A stretch of DNA of 64,000 nt from Zingiber officinale (lineage: Eukaryota; Streptophyta; Magnoliopsida; Zingiberales; Zingiberaceae): assembly GCF_018446385.1 (NCBI RefSeq), contig NC_056002.1, positions 28,506,636 to 28,570,635 of the forward strand, given 5' to 3'. Positions within the stretch are counted from its first letter, which is position 1, and each line of letters starts with the position of its first letter. Under the pieces are notes generated by a model, which worked only from the letters and a program-made list of their open reading frames with translations, had not been told where the DNA came from and made no database searches. Shown in pieces: positions 47,301-53,258 of the stretch. The translations under genes and the position numbers were made by a program.

Positions 47301-47512
47301 AACCGCAATATGTTGAACTGTAACTCTCATTCCTTGTGACAAGAAGTGAAGACAAACCTAAATTGAATAACGTTTTCTAATGCCAAGTAATTGTATAGGT
47401 TCCAGAAGATGAGAAAGCGAAGTTGGAAGGCACCTCGATTTGTCGAGTGGAAACTAGTAATTCGGATGTCTCAGATCTTGTAACAAGCAATATCTGTGTA
47501 AAAATTCATTGA
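11567..47512 (+). CDS. APC6: Anaphase-promoting complex subunit 6 (CDC16/APC6), complete gene, 16-17 exons
   Basis: APC6 is a TPR scaffold subunit of the APC/C ubiquitin ligase, which marks cyclins and securin for destruction in mitosis. Exons: 11567-11812, 13719-13853, 16925-16998, 27256-27295, 29822-29867, 30550-30629, 30732-30913, 30995-31120, 31749-31823, 35106-35231, 36021-36090, 39433-39515, 39931-40044, 41040-41139, 45827-45862, 46378-46470. All introns are GT-AG and all phases join. The product is 541 residues, close to the roughly 540 usual in plants. TPR-type helix pairs are seen from about residue 240 on, for example near 311-344, 345-378, 413-446, 452-485 and 487-520. The start is the first ATG after a pyrimidine-rich leader and fits the family's N-terminus. 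An alternative 3' end splices from 46462 to 47406-47512, giving 574 residues. No frame-breaking change is visible despite some 33 kb of intron. Confidence 0.93.
13171..13442. repeat. 136-bp tandem duplication in APC6 intron 1
   Basis: Two adjacent copies of a 136-bp unit beginning AAAGACCTTTTGAATATTCT, at 13171-13306 and 13307-13442, highly similar by eye with scattered substitutions and small indels. Confidence 0.85.
13441..13607. repeat. Second tandem duplication, unit about 81 bp
   Basis: Directly after the 136-bp pair. Both units begin TGTTATC (13441 and 13522) and both contain a TTATCAT...TCTTCACAATCTA stretch, but they are more diverged than the neighbouring pair. Confidence 0.65.
13719..13853 (+). 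CDS. APC6: APC6 exon 2 (residues 83-127)
   Basis: Acceptor TTTAG|GAAGAG, donor AAT|GTGAGA, phase 0 on both sides. Encodes [20 protein letters not shown] and the conserved [13 protein letters not shown] segment. Confidence 0.92.
15514..16093. mobile_element. AT-rich MITE-like element in APC6 intron 2
   Basis: The left end TAGTGTTTGATA and the right end TACCAAACACCCTA are imperfect terminal inverted repeats, of the TAGGGTGTTTGGTA kind found on plant hAT-type MITEs. Internal copies of AAGCACTTTT / AAAGTGC words support it. I see no convincing 8-bp TSD. Confidence 0.5.
16925..16998 (+). CDS. APC6: APC6 exon 3 (residues 128-152)
   Basis: Acceptor TCAG|ATTATC. Encodes [20 protein letters not shown] and ARQW, the Trp codon being split across intron 3. 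Donor ATG|GTGAGA. Confidence 0.9.
17812..17923 (-). repeat. 3' LTR of the deleted copia
   Basis: 112 bp. Same as the other LTR except GAC against AGT at 17878-17880. Contains TATATAA-like promoter sequence on the minus strand. Confidence 0.9.
17924..18202 (-). pseudogene. RNase H C-terminal fragment
   Basis: Minus-strand reading [20 protein letters not shown] then [11 protein letters not shown] is the conserved C-terminal end of copia RNase H and is close to the matching part of the copia at 61320-61600. Upstream of GCTTCAGGAACT the similarity stops abruptly at about 18202, marking the deletion joint with the leader. Confidence 0.88.
18918..19029 (-). repeat. 5' LTR of the deleted copia
   Basis: 112 bp, followed on the minus strand by the tRNA-Met-type primer binding site. 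Its sequence differs from the LTR of the copia at 56594-61723 except for the shared start TGTTAGAATA. Confidence 0.9.
19516..20023 (+). repeat. 5' LTR, recognisable 3' part
   Basis: Shares with 24346-24769 a TATATAAAGGG box, the CATACATTCAATCAACA stretch, a TTTGTAATTTTTATTTATTT stretch and the CA end. About 80 bp longer than its partner through insertions. The left boundary is uncertain. Confidence 0.75.
20117..20248 (+). pseudogene. Gag N-terminal stub
   Basis: 43 codons starting [20 protein letters not shown], then [17 protein letters not shown], a pattern common at the start of copia-type gag proteins. It ends at TGA 20246-20248 where the T-rich repeat begins. Confidence 0.7.
20250..20885. 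repeat. Degenerate TTTGAAAA-type low-complexity array
   Basis: About 640 bp made almost wholly of variants of TTTTGAAAA and TTTTCAAAA at irregular spacing. Complementary words on the same strand could form many short hairpins. The open frame at 20665-20889 is a by-product of this bias, not a gene. Confidence 0.8.
21335..23305 (-). mobile_element. RTE-clade LINE, 5'-truncated, 15-bp TSD
   Basis: A non-LTR retrotransposon inserted in the LTR element, bordered by the perfect 15-bp repeat CCTAATTTAAACATA (21320-21334 and 23306-23320). Its minus-strand 3' end is a short (TTG)n tail after the AAGGCTTGG motif, characteristic of plant RTE LINEs. The coding part starts within the region after the endonuclease, so the endonuclease is missing through 5' truncation. 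Confidence 0.92.
21362..22262 (-). pseudogene. RTE LINE reverse transcriptase, C-terminal half
   Basis: Two open stretches: 22262-21927 with [20 protein letters not shown] and the catalytic box FADD in [14 protein letters not shown], then 21853-21362 with [37 protein letters not shown] and [12 protein letters not shown]. The catalytic aspartates are intact. A frame break lies between 21927 and 21853. Confidence 0.87.
22416..23306 (-). pseudogene. RTE LINE reverse transcriptase, N-terminal half
   Basis: A 296-codon open stretch: basic helical region ([20 protein letters not shown]), then [19 protein letters not shown] and [20 protein letters not shown] with [20 protein letters not shown], conserved RT blocks of the RTE clade. 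Frameshifted near 22490-22330, after which the AYDRVP region is only partly readable. Confidence 0.85.
23347..24769 (+). repeat. 3' LTR of the degenerate element, 1423 bp
   Basis: Starts TGTTGGTGTAATCGACC and ends GATCCCACA. The interior at about 23690-23990 is a degenerate array of units like GAAGTCCTAGTAGGTCAGAT at 35-60 bp spacing, typical of repetitive U3 regions. Confidence 0.78.
25185..25283 (-). mobile_element. tRNA-derived SINE head, relic
   Basis: The minus-strand sequence GGGTGTAGCCGAGCCGGTAA then CATGTGGCAGATTTGC matches the 5' part of the SINE at 55568-55769, including its A box. The B box and tail are not recognisable. Confidence 0.55.
26069..26093. other. Perfect 10-bp stem hairpin
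   Basis: Arms GGACGAAGTC (26069-26078) and GACTTCGTCC (26084-26093) pair perfectly around ATGCG. GCG then CTAG follows. It sits in APC6 intron 3 just after a TA-rich tract. A Helitron-like 3' end was considered but not established. Confidence 0.6.
26257..26306. repeat. Compound microsatellite (CT)14(AT)11
   Basis: Fourteen CT units at 26257-26284 followed directly by eleven AT units at 26285-26306, within APC6 intron 3. Confidence 0.95.
27256..27295 (+). CDS. APC6: APC6 exon 4 (residues 152-165)
   Basis: 40-bp microexon after a 10-kb intron: the G completes Trp-152, then [13 protein letters not shown]. Acceptor CTAAG|G, donor GAG|GTAATA. Confidence 0.9.
27296..29821 (+). other. APC6 intron 4 content
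   Basis: AT-rich. No recognisable gene or complete transposon. A TAGGGTGGGCA sequence at 28034 resembles a hAT-type MITE end but no matching right end was found. Confidence 0.5.
29822..29867 (+). CDS. APC6: APC6 exon 5 (residues 166-181)
   Basis: 46 bp encoding [15 protein letters not shown] plus the first base of Glu-181. Acceptor GTCAG|GCT, donor GAGG|GTAAGG. Confidence 0.9.
30550..30629 (+). CDS. APC6: APC6 exon 6 (residues 181-207)
   Basis: Acceptor ATCAG|AATCA. Encodes [20 protein letters not shown] and SCLVKK; donor AAG|GTAATA, phase 0. Confidence 0.91.
30732..30913 (+). CDS. APC6: APC6 exon 7 (residues 208-268)
   Basis: Encodes a Ser-rich linker ([12 protein letters not shown]) and the TPR-like [18 protein letters not shown]. 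Ends GT|GTAAGG, with Val-268 split. Confidence 0.91.
30995..31120 (+). CDS. APC6: APC6 exon 8 (residues 268-310)
   Basis: Acceptor TTCAG|GGTATT after an 81-bp intron. Encodes [20 protein letters not shown] and the NLVKDYPQK end; donor AA|GTAAGT. Confidence 0.92.
31749..31823 (+). CDS. APC6: APC6 exon 9 (residues 310-335)
   Basis: Encodes [20 protein letters not shown] and RRYF, a highly conserved TPR. Acceptor TCTAG|AGCTC, donor TTTTG|GTAATT; Cys-335 is split. Confidence 0.91.
33397..33902. mobile_element. hAT-type MITE rich in GAGCTCG words
   Basis: The left end TAGGGGTGTAAATGAGCC and the right end GGCTCGATTACACCCTTGA are imperfect inverted repeats. Possible 8-bp TSD ATCTATGA / ATCTATCT (33389-33396, 33903-33910), two mismatches. 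Subterminal regions are packed with CTCGTGAGC- and GAGCTCG-like words on both sides of an AT-rich centre. Confidence 0.7.
33915..34226. mobile_element. hAT-type MITE, 312 bp, with near-perfect TSD
   Basis: Ends TAGGGGTGG (33915-33923) and CCACCCCTA (34218-34226) are perfect 9-bp inverted repeats. Flanks ATCTATTT (33907-33914) and TTCTATTT (34227-34234) match in 7 of 8 positions, an hAT-type TSD. The interior consists of GGTATACCG- and GGTACGGTA-like words that can form extended hairpins. Confidence 0.8.
35106..35231 (+). CDS. APC6: APC6 exon 10 (residues 335-377)
   Basis: Acceptor GGCAG|CAAGG. Encodes [20 protein letters not shown], then [20 protein letters not shown]; donor CTGG|GTAAAC. Confidence 0.92.
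36021..36090 (+). CDS. APC6: APC6 exon 11 (residues 377-400)
   Basis: Acceptor CACAG|GTGTC. Encodes [20 protein letters not shown] and AEQ; donor CAA|GTAAGT, phase 0. Confidence 0.92.
36091..39432 (+). other. APC6 intron 11 content
   Basis: 3.3 kb without a recognisable gene. The stretch around 36850-37900 has a less AT-rich texture than its surroundings and may be derived from an old retroelement, but no ends or coding motifs were found. A (GGA)n tract lies at 38676-38718. Confidence 0.4.
38676..38718. repeat. (GAG)n microsatellite ending in poly-G
   Basis: About 35 bp of GAG/GGA repeats running into eight or more G residues, in APC6 intron 11. Confidence 0.92.
39433..39515 (+). CDS. APC6: APC6 exon 12 (residues 401-428)
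   Basis: Acceptor CTTCAG|TTC. Encodes [20 protein letters not shown] and VVAYHMRE, with Glu-428 split at donor GGGA|GTAAGA. Confidence 0.92.
39931..40044 (+). CDS. APC6: APC6 exon 13 (residues 428-466)
   Basis: Acceptor TTCCAG|GTATC. Encodes [20 protein letters not shown] and the conserved [17 protein letters not shown]; donor TAAA|GTACTA. Confidence 0.92.
41040..41139 (+). CDS. APC6: APC6 exon 14 (residues 466-499)
   Basis: Acceptor TTTCAG|GAGG. Encodes [20 protein letters not shown] and [13 protein letters not shown]; donor CAG|GTATCG. Confidence 0.92.
42472..42654 (+). pseudogene. RTE endonuclease fragment
   Basis: 60 codons matching the C-terminal part of an apurinic-type endonuclease of RTE elements ([30 protein letters not shown]). 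After a stop, the frame continues as [11 protein letters not shown] near 42665-42695. Confidence 0.8.
42847..43274 (+). pseudogene. RTE linker and RT N-terminus fragment
   Basis: Two overlapping open stretches (42847-43053, 43050-43274): [20 protein letters not shown] and then [20 protein letters not shown], the same region as the start of the other RTE copy. A frameshift lies between them. Confidence 0.8.
43849..44524 (+). pseudogene. RTE RT C-terminal half
   Basis: Open stretches 43849-44175 ([20 protein letters not shown] then the rest of the RT palm) and 44285-44524 ([20 protein letters not shown]). FADD is replaced by LTDD, and a frame break separates the two. Confidence 0.83.
44870..45610. 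mobile_element. Possible non-autonomous DNA transposon with CACCTAGG-type inverted words
   Basis: GCCTAGGTGCAAGGTGC near 44886-44902 and CACCTTGCACCTAGCACC near 45560-45577 are inverted versions of each other, bordering an AT-rich interior, as in some hAT-type MITEs. Precise ends and a TSD were not found. Confidence 0.38.
45827..45862 (+). CDS. APC6: APC6 exon 15 (residues 500-511)
   Basis: A 36-bp microexon encoding [12 protein letters not shown]. Acceptor GCACAG|GAC, donor AAA|GTGAGT; phase 0 on both sides. Confidence 0.9.
46378..46470 (+). CDS. APC6: APC6 exon 16 with stop (residues 512-541)
   Basis: Acceptor CAACAG|GCT. Encodes [20 protein letters not shown] then [10 protein letters not shown] and TAA at 46468-46470. 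A usable donor C|GTAAAT at 46462/46463 would skip this stop and join exon 17. Confidence 0.86.
   Translation, partial: ALWLDPNDQFCTEMLALALEDDIRNTDHRK
46893..47143 (+). mobile_element. tRNA-derived SINE in APC6 intron 16
   Basis: A box TGGTGCAGTGG at 46908-46918 and B box GGATCGAGTCC at 46951-46961 (one mismatch to consensus) lie 32 bp apart as in a tRNA gene. A non-tRNA body follows, ending in A12 at 47132-47143. Flanks GCCCATG (46886-46892) and GTCCATG (47144-47150) form an imperfect TSD. The two promoter boxes and A tail exclude a functional tRNA gene. Confidence 0.85.
47406..47512 (+). CDS. APC6: APC6 alternative terminal exon 17
   Basis: If the donor at 46462 is joined to the acceptor CCAG|AAGATG at 47404-47405, the frame stays open for [20 protein letters not shown] plus 15 more residues and stops at TGA 47510-47512. 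Open reading in the right phase supports it, but I do not recognise this tail, so the shorter form may be the main one and this region may be 3' untranslated. Confidence 0.45.
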
Positions 47513-49040
47513 TGATATATTTTTGCCTCTAAAATCCGACACATTAATGTTTCTTAATTTTATTCTCCTCGAATATATCTCTATTGTAAATTTTTATGGC
47601 ACAAATGTTTCAGGTGTCTAATTTTTTGTTGAGAACCTCTGACTCTGAAGGCCGATGCCTCTGCTTATGACTCGGCTTGCTCTGTTTGTGCCGCTTTTCT
47701 TTCTCAACACCTTTGAGAACATGGAATTTGAGATTTTTGATTAAATTTGTTGCAAAGTTTGTGTTGAAATTATAATTAGAAATTTGCTCTTTCATCTTAA
47801 CAAAATGACTTAGAAGCCTTGTACAAAGCTTAGGTGAGTAAGTTATTATTTATCAGTTAGGCCTAATCATACGATCGGCCAGTTCTCATGACTTGCTTTT
47901 GTGGCTCATGATTCATTTGGGCTGCATTCCAGCAACTTTTAGAGGTAAACACAAACAGCAGTCAGAAAAAGAAAAGGTGTTTTGCTAATGTTTCTGAGCA
48001 AGACTGATGTTCAAAAAGCCTGAGCATTGATGTTCGAGGGTTTCTACCCACCAAAATATGTATACAAACGTCCTTTTGCACCAGTTGATCATTCTGGACA
48101 TCAGTTTGACGTTGAAGATGTCATCGTGAATTAATGTACATGCCAGTTTTCCTCGATCTCTCACGGCATGATTGGATTGGTGGATAAATTTGATCTATAC
48201 AAATGTGTGTTCATTATGTTCTTCATTGCGGCCATTTTTACCTATATCTGATCGATCTTCATTTGGATGCATAATTAGTTTTGAGCTTGTAATGAATTTG
48301 GACATATCAATTTAACAACTAAATTTTATCTGGAGTCCCTTATATGGATGCTCCTGTTCCTATATTATTAGATTCAATTTTTATTTATATTTAAATAAAT
48401 TTTATTTTATTTTATTATTGTTAAATAATTTTTTTTAATCTTATTTTTTTGTTAATATGTGTTTGTTATACTGTCACATTGTCTAATTAAGATATTTATT
48501 ATTTAATATAGGTTTATATTACTCTAAATGTGTTTTTTAATCTTATTTAATTTTGTATGTTCTTATATTCTCCCTCTGACATAAAATATAAGATGAGGTT
48601 GCACATCAGTGATCGTGTATCTAGATTTCTTCTCATGAGGATACTTAAGAAGCTTATTTTGTTGCCATAAAACCAAGTATAGATAGTTAAGTATTTGTGA
48701 AAAAGCAACTTAAGCACATCCGTTTATTTAACATAAAATGTCTAAATTTTTTTAAAAAAATCTGTAGTATTTCATGGCCAATAGAAAATCATTTTAACAA
48801 TACCAGTTGAAACCAATATCAAATATACTAAATAACGATAAGATATATTTTTTTAAAAAATATTTTGAGAGAAGTTCGGGGAAGAAATTATTTTGGATAA
48901 AATTGAACTAATATGCATTAATAAAATAGAAAAAATAGGATAATAATTCAATTTTAAGGGGGTTTTTTAATTATTTTTTTCTCCTTTTTCTTCCACGCAT
49001 TTATGCGGGGGCCGCACCATTTAAGTATAATTTAATCAGT
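47513..49040. other. Intergenic region between APC6 and WAV2-like gene
   Basis: AT-rich. The first few hundred bases probably hold the APC6 3' untranslated region. A decayed RTE relic lies at about 48385-48570. Nothing else is recognisable. Confidence 0.6.
48385..48570 (-). mobile_element. Highly decayed RTE LINE 3'-end relic
   Basis: TATTTAAATAAATTTTATTT and the following TATTATTGTTAAATAAT, TTTGTTATACTGTCACATTG and TCTAATTAAG words line up in order with 21430-21600 of the RTE copy, mostly with C-to-T-like changes. The (TTG) tail and coding ability are gone. Confidence 0.55.
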
Positions 49041-49048
49041 TTTTCCAG

Positions 49049-49097
49049 TGACGTGGCCAGAGACTATATAAAGATAGCCAGGCCCCACCGCACGTGC
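49049..49097 (+). promoter_or_regulatory. WAV2-like gene core promoter: ACGT element, TATA box, G-box
   Basis: TGACGTGGC (49049-49057) is an ACGT-core bZIP-type site, CTATATAAAG (49064-49073) is a good TATA box, and GCACGTGC (49090-49097) is a palindromic G-box. The TATA position predicts a transcription start near 49095-49105, about 115 bp before the ATG. The G-box would lie at the start site. Confidence 0.65.
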
Positions 49098-49216
49098 GAC
49101 GTATTTCCTTTTTTTTTTGTTTTCCGTTTTCTCCCAAGGCAGAGCCCGGCTGGTCGCGGGAGCTCATCATCCTCTGTCTCCGGCCATCTGCTCGACGGAG
49201 TTCCTCGGAGGCAGCG

Positions 49217-49454
49217 ATGGTATCGTTCCTGAAGGCGCTAGTGTACGGTGCGGGCGGAGTTGTGGTCGTCGGTATGGCGGCGCTGGTAGCGTTGCAGGAA
49301 CGGTTGGTTTACGTTCCGGTTCTCCCCGGGCTCGCCCGCGCCTACCCCATCACGCCTGCGCGGCTTCGACTCGACTACGAGGACGTTTTCTTTCGTTCTT
49401 CGGATGGTGTTCGCCTCCACGCCTGGTTCGTCAAGCAGTCTCCTTGGAAGCCAG
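49217..49454 (+). CDS. WAV2: WAV2-like exon 1 (residues 1-80)
   Basis: GC-rich exon. Donor CCAG|GTGGAT, with Gly-80 split. Contains the membrane anchor and YPITPARLRLDYEDVFF. Confidence 0.93.
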
Positions 49455-52400
49455 GTGGATATGAAACCTTTTTGATCCCCATTGTTCATTCTAGAGATTA
49501 TTCTCTTTATTTATTGAGATATATGTTGATCTCCCTATGAATTTCCTGCCCCCTTAAATAATGGTGAACTATATTTTTCGTTTGGGGAAAAGGTTAGGGT
49601 TTTAAGATGCTATTTGGGTAGATCTAGAGCTTAATTTAGTCTTTTAGATGCCGACAGCCTTATTTCTGCGATCTCAAGGAAAGTAGACTTTTTTCGAGTC
49701 GATAGTGTATGGACCCTGCACGATTAAGTCCTCCCATCGGCCTTTTTTACTTCTGAATTCTACAATTTTGGATCAGCGTTATTAATTATTTTCATGGTAA
49801 ACTTGTGTCATCTTCCACATAAGAATCCAGTGGCAAACTGTTTCAAATTTCATTGTTAAAAGGAGCCTCTTGATTTCTTTAGATTCCCCTTGCTTGAATT
49901 ATCTTTCTGAAATCAGTTTGATTTGAGAAAAAAAAATGTCTGAAAAGTTGCATCTGGAATAGCATAAAAATGCAGCATTGCAGACCTACTCATGGGTTTA
50001 TAACGTCAAACATATTACAAATGAAAATGTTTTATCAATTACACTGTTTTTTATGTCTTCAATTTAGAAGAGAAGTTTGATTGGAAGAAATTGACGAACA
50101 AAGGAGTGTTATAAGGTAGTACTAGACATAAGTATGACTAGGATGGGGTTTGATTGGGCCTAGTTTCTACCTATATGTTATGGGGCTGGCCATGTTAGCC
50201 ATTTGAAAAGGTAACATCAAGGCAGAATGGGCAATATGTTCAAATGTTCACCTGTCAGAGTGCAAGGTTGGGCTTGGAGAATTCCCTTCTAAGTATAGGT
50301 GATATGTCAAAATATCCAACCCTATGAGCACGAGGTGAGAGTCATAGAAGTCTGAAGTTTGATTGAGCATGGACGATATGTTGAAAGATTCACTTGTTTG
50401 AGTGTGAATCACACTTAGAGGATTCTTATACTATATGGGTGAACCTTTAAATGCCCACTTTCTCTAGAGTGATGTTAGATTTGGAAGACCCTCCTAGAAG
50501 TGCGGATGAGGTGTGCACCTATGTGTGTGGATCGAAAGTCTCCCCATCTGAGCATTAGGTGATACATTGAACATTCACCCACCTAAACGCAAGTATAAAC
50601 TCAGACAATCCTTGTTTGAGCACCGACAATATGTCAAAATGTCCACTCATTTAATTGCAAGGTTGGGCTCGAAGCATCCAGTGAAATGTCCACCCCTTTA
50701 AGTGCAAGGTTGAACTTCAAGAATCCTTGTTTAAGCAAGGGCGATATCTCAAAAGGTTCACTTGTCTAAGCATGAGTTCGAACTTGGATAATCTCCATCT
50801 CATGGATGATATGTTGACATGTCTACTGAACTGAGTATAAGGATGACTCAAAGAATCCTTCACTTGGCATGGCTAATATGTTGAAACATCTGCTCGTTTG
50901 AAATATTTACTGCTTAATGAGGGATTAGATTTGGAAGATCCTATCTGAAATAATGCAGTTGAGATGTAAAATGTCCACATGCTTATTGTAGGATCAGACT
51001 CAGAAGACTCCTTGTTTAAGTATGAATGAGATTGACTAGTTAACAGAATGTACCACACCAAAGAGATGGCAAAACCCAAGCATGGAGGAAAGAAAATACC
51101 TTATTGGTTCAATAAGTTATTTGCATCTCCAAGCTGGGCTAGACAAGAGAAAATTGTCTTCATCCTCAAAGGAACCAACAATTGCAAGAGCAACAAAGTA
51201 GAAACTACAACTAGATGTTTGAGAGTGTTGAATACAAACAATGAAAAGAAGGTTCAAATGTCAGATGATACTAGGGTTTAGCCAAGTGGCAAGGTCATCT
51301 GAGTGTTGCCATAAGAGGAATGTTTGGATAGTAGAGCACCTCCTGAAACATCTCTCATTATTTTCATCAAAGGGAATAAATTACCCATGGACAAAACACG
51401 TTTCTAAAGCATAGACATAGACTTGACACATTTCAGCGCAATTGACTTCCCAGTTTATAGTAACTAGGAAAACATAATAATAACGTATGGCAAACTCATA
51501 AAGAAAAATTATGGCCTAAAATGTATTGCTGTAGGTGCATATGGATGTGTAAATTTATTCATTTCATTATCAGAAATGATGTTTTATTTATCTTTCATTA
51601 GTTAATCTTTTACTAGTTATACTTATCATTTTTCATAATTAATTTTCCATAAGTTATCCAATTATTTGTGGCCCTTCAGAGTTATCCATATCCTGATATT
51701 ACTGTTCAACAGGCCCAACTGTTCTTTTCTTCCAAGAAAATGCTGGCAGTATCCTGAACATCTCAAATTGTCTGTATCTTACAGTACATCTATTGTAGAT
51801 GAAAATATTTGTTAGAGGCCTTGACTAAGCAGCTTAGATATTGCTCACCGGCTTGAATTTGTACAGATAATGATGCAGAAGCTTCACTGCAATGTGTTCA
51901 TGCTTTCTTATAGAGGGTATTCTTTTCCCATAAGATTTTTTTTCTCCTTTTTTCAATTTTTTGGTTTCCTAAATTTTGTGCTGATATGGAACTAAAAACA
52001 GCTCATTACATTATCCTGTCTAATATACTTGCGCCAATATGTATGCATGATTGAACAGATATGGGGAAAGTGATGGTTACCCATCACAACATGGCATTAT
52101 AATGGATGCCCAGGTTTGTTGATCTTTTTATTTTTTTTATTTTCCCCCTTTTGTGATTTAATGTTGATCTTTCTACCCATCACAACTGTTAATTATGACT
52201 AGAAAGATTTTTCTTTCATAATTAGGCAGCATTAGATCATCTAATACAAAGAACTGATATTGACACATCAAGAATAGTAGTCTTTGGGAGATCTTTAGGA
52301 GGTGCAGTTGGAGCTATGCTTGCAAGGAATAATCCCGATAAGGTATTGTTGCCCTCTGTATGTACTATGCTAATTGCGATCCTAATTATTCTTTTTTTTT

Positions 52401-53258
52401 CTCAATTTTAATTTTTTAATATTTTTTGAATGCTATCTCTTTTCTCTATTTAGTGTTTAACAATTACATTTAAACTTATATGTCATTTCTCTTAGTTGGT
52501 ATCAATGGCATGGCAGAAAAGGTTCCTTCTCTATTTCATTATCTAGTTTCTTTCTACTTGTGTAATTTTAGACAAGATAGTGTGGAAGATGGGAGAGACT
52601 ATTTGGCAATTTGCCCTAAGTTTTGTTCAGAGTATCTGACTTAGACCTGGAATTTTAGCATCCAGGTCTCTCTAAGTTGACATTCAGTGCTGATTTTTTT
52701 TTTCTTTTGATCCCAAAACACAGTTGTTTTTCTTTTGCTTTTGATCCAAAAACGCACTAGGTCCAACTATTTTTTAAATCTAGCAGTTGCATGATTTTTA
52801 TCTGAAATAACAAAGGAGACTCTTCCCTGGTTTAAGAATATAATTTTCAAAGAGGAAATCTTATAATTTACTAGTTTGTTGCTTTTCTGCAATCTCTCAA
52901 TCTTGATTATTTAACATCCCTATGGCTTTTGATTATTCATAAGTCCTAAGTCAGTTCTGGATTAGCATGCCTCTTTTTTAGCTCACGTTCTGGATTAGAT
53001 CTGGAATTTTGTAATCATCTTTTGTTGATTTTCAACTCTTGAAGGTTATCTGAAGTTCTTGAATCATTATTTTATTATCATTTCTATTTCCAGGTTTCTG
53101 CAATCATATTAGAGAATACATTCACCTCCATTTTGGATATGGCTGCTATCATGTTTCCTTTCCTGAAATGGTTCATCGGTAGCAATGGGCCTAAAGGCCC
53201 TAAGATTCTTAATTATTTTGTTCGCTCACCGTGGAGCACCATAGATATCATTGATAAG
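49217..53258 (+). CDS. WAV2: WAV2/Bem46/ABHD13-like alpha/beta hydrolase, 5' part (6 exons, residues 1-230)
   Basis: A membrane-anchored serine hydrolase family; in Arabidopsis WAV2 limits root bending. Exons 49217-49454, 51713-51748, 51838-51916, 52059-52113, 52226-52342 and 53094-53258 join in phase with GT-AG introns. Residues 8-28 form an N-terminal hydrophobic anchor (GAGGVVVVGMAALVAL). The hydrolase fold follows: VRLHAWF, the oxyanion-side FFQENAGN, NVFMLSYRGYGESDGYPSQ, and the nucleophile elbow GRSLGG with Ser-159. Exon 6 carries LENTFTSILDMA and FLKWFIGSNG. Family members have about 310 residues; the last 80 or so, with the catalytic Asp and His, are not found before the edge, so they lie beyond an intron longer than 10.7 kb. 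The start ATG at 49217 gives MVSFLKALVYGAGG, the family's N-terminus; the upstream in-frame ATG at 49094 gives an unrelated extension. Confidence 0.93.
49455..51712 (+). other. WAV2-like intron 1 content
   Basis: 2.26-kb intron dominated by a degenerate minisatellite at about 50200-51030. The open frames at 50873-51281 are not gene-like. Confidence 0.6.
50200..51030. repeat. Degenerate minisatellite, unit about 70-75 bp, some ten copies
   Basis: Units carry in order AATCCTTGTTTGAGCA, GCGATATGTTGAAATGTCCA, CTCGTTTGAGTGCAAGGTT and GGGCTTGGAAG with many substitutions and gaps. The order is kept from unit to unit, which shows tandem amplification followed by long decay. Confidence 0.75.
51713..51748 (+). 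CDS. WAV2: WAV2-like exon 2 (residues 80-92)
   Basis: A 36-bp microexon: GPTVLFFQENAG and the first base of Asn-92. Acceptor CAACAG|GCC, donor GGCA|GTATCC. Confidence 0.9.
51838..51916 (+). CDS. WAV2: WAV2-like exon 3 (residues 92-118)
   Basis: Acceptor CTTAG|ATATT. Encodes NIAHRLEFVQIMMQKLHCNV and FMLSYRG; donor GAGG|GTATTC. Confidence 0.91.
52059..52113 (+). CDS. WAV2: WAV2-like exon 4 (residues 118-136)
   Basis: Acceptor GAACAG|ATATG. Encodes YGESDGYPSQHGIIMDAQ; donor CAG|GTTTGT. Confidence 0.91.
52226..52342 (+). CDS. WAV2: WAV2-like exon 5 (residues 137-175)
   Basis: Acceptor ATTAG|GCAGC. Contains SRIVVFGRSLGGAVGAMLAR with nucleophile Ser-159; donor AAG|GTATTG. Confidence 0.93.
53094..53258 (+). 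CDS. WAV2: WAV2-like exon 6 (residues 176-230)
   Basis: Acceptor TTCCAG|GTTTC. Encodes VSAIILENTFTSILDMAAIM through VRSPWSTIDIIDK; donor AAG|GTCAGT, phase 0. Confidence 0.92.

Noticed and set aside
49117..49489. Other-frame open readings over WAV2-like exon 1 (both strands)
   Set aside because: They are shadows of the GC-rich exon; the hydrolase frame has clear family motifs.
49094..49540. Longer open frame starting at 49094 for the WAV2-like gene
   Set aside because: The upstream extension lies in the probable 5' untranslated region and does not resemble the family, and the frame after 49454 is intron read-through.
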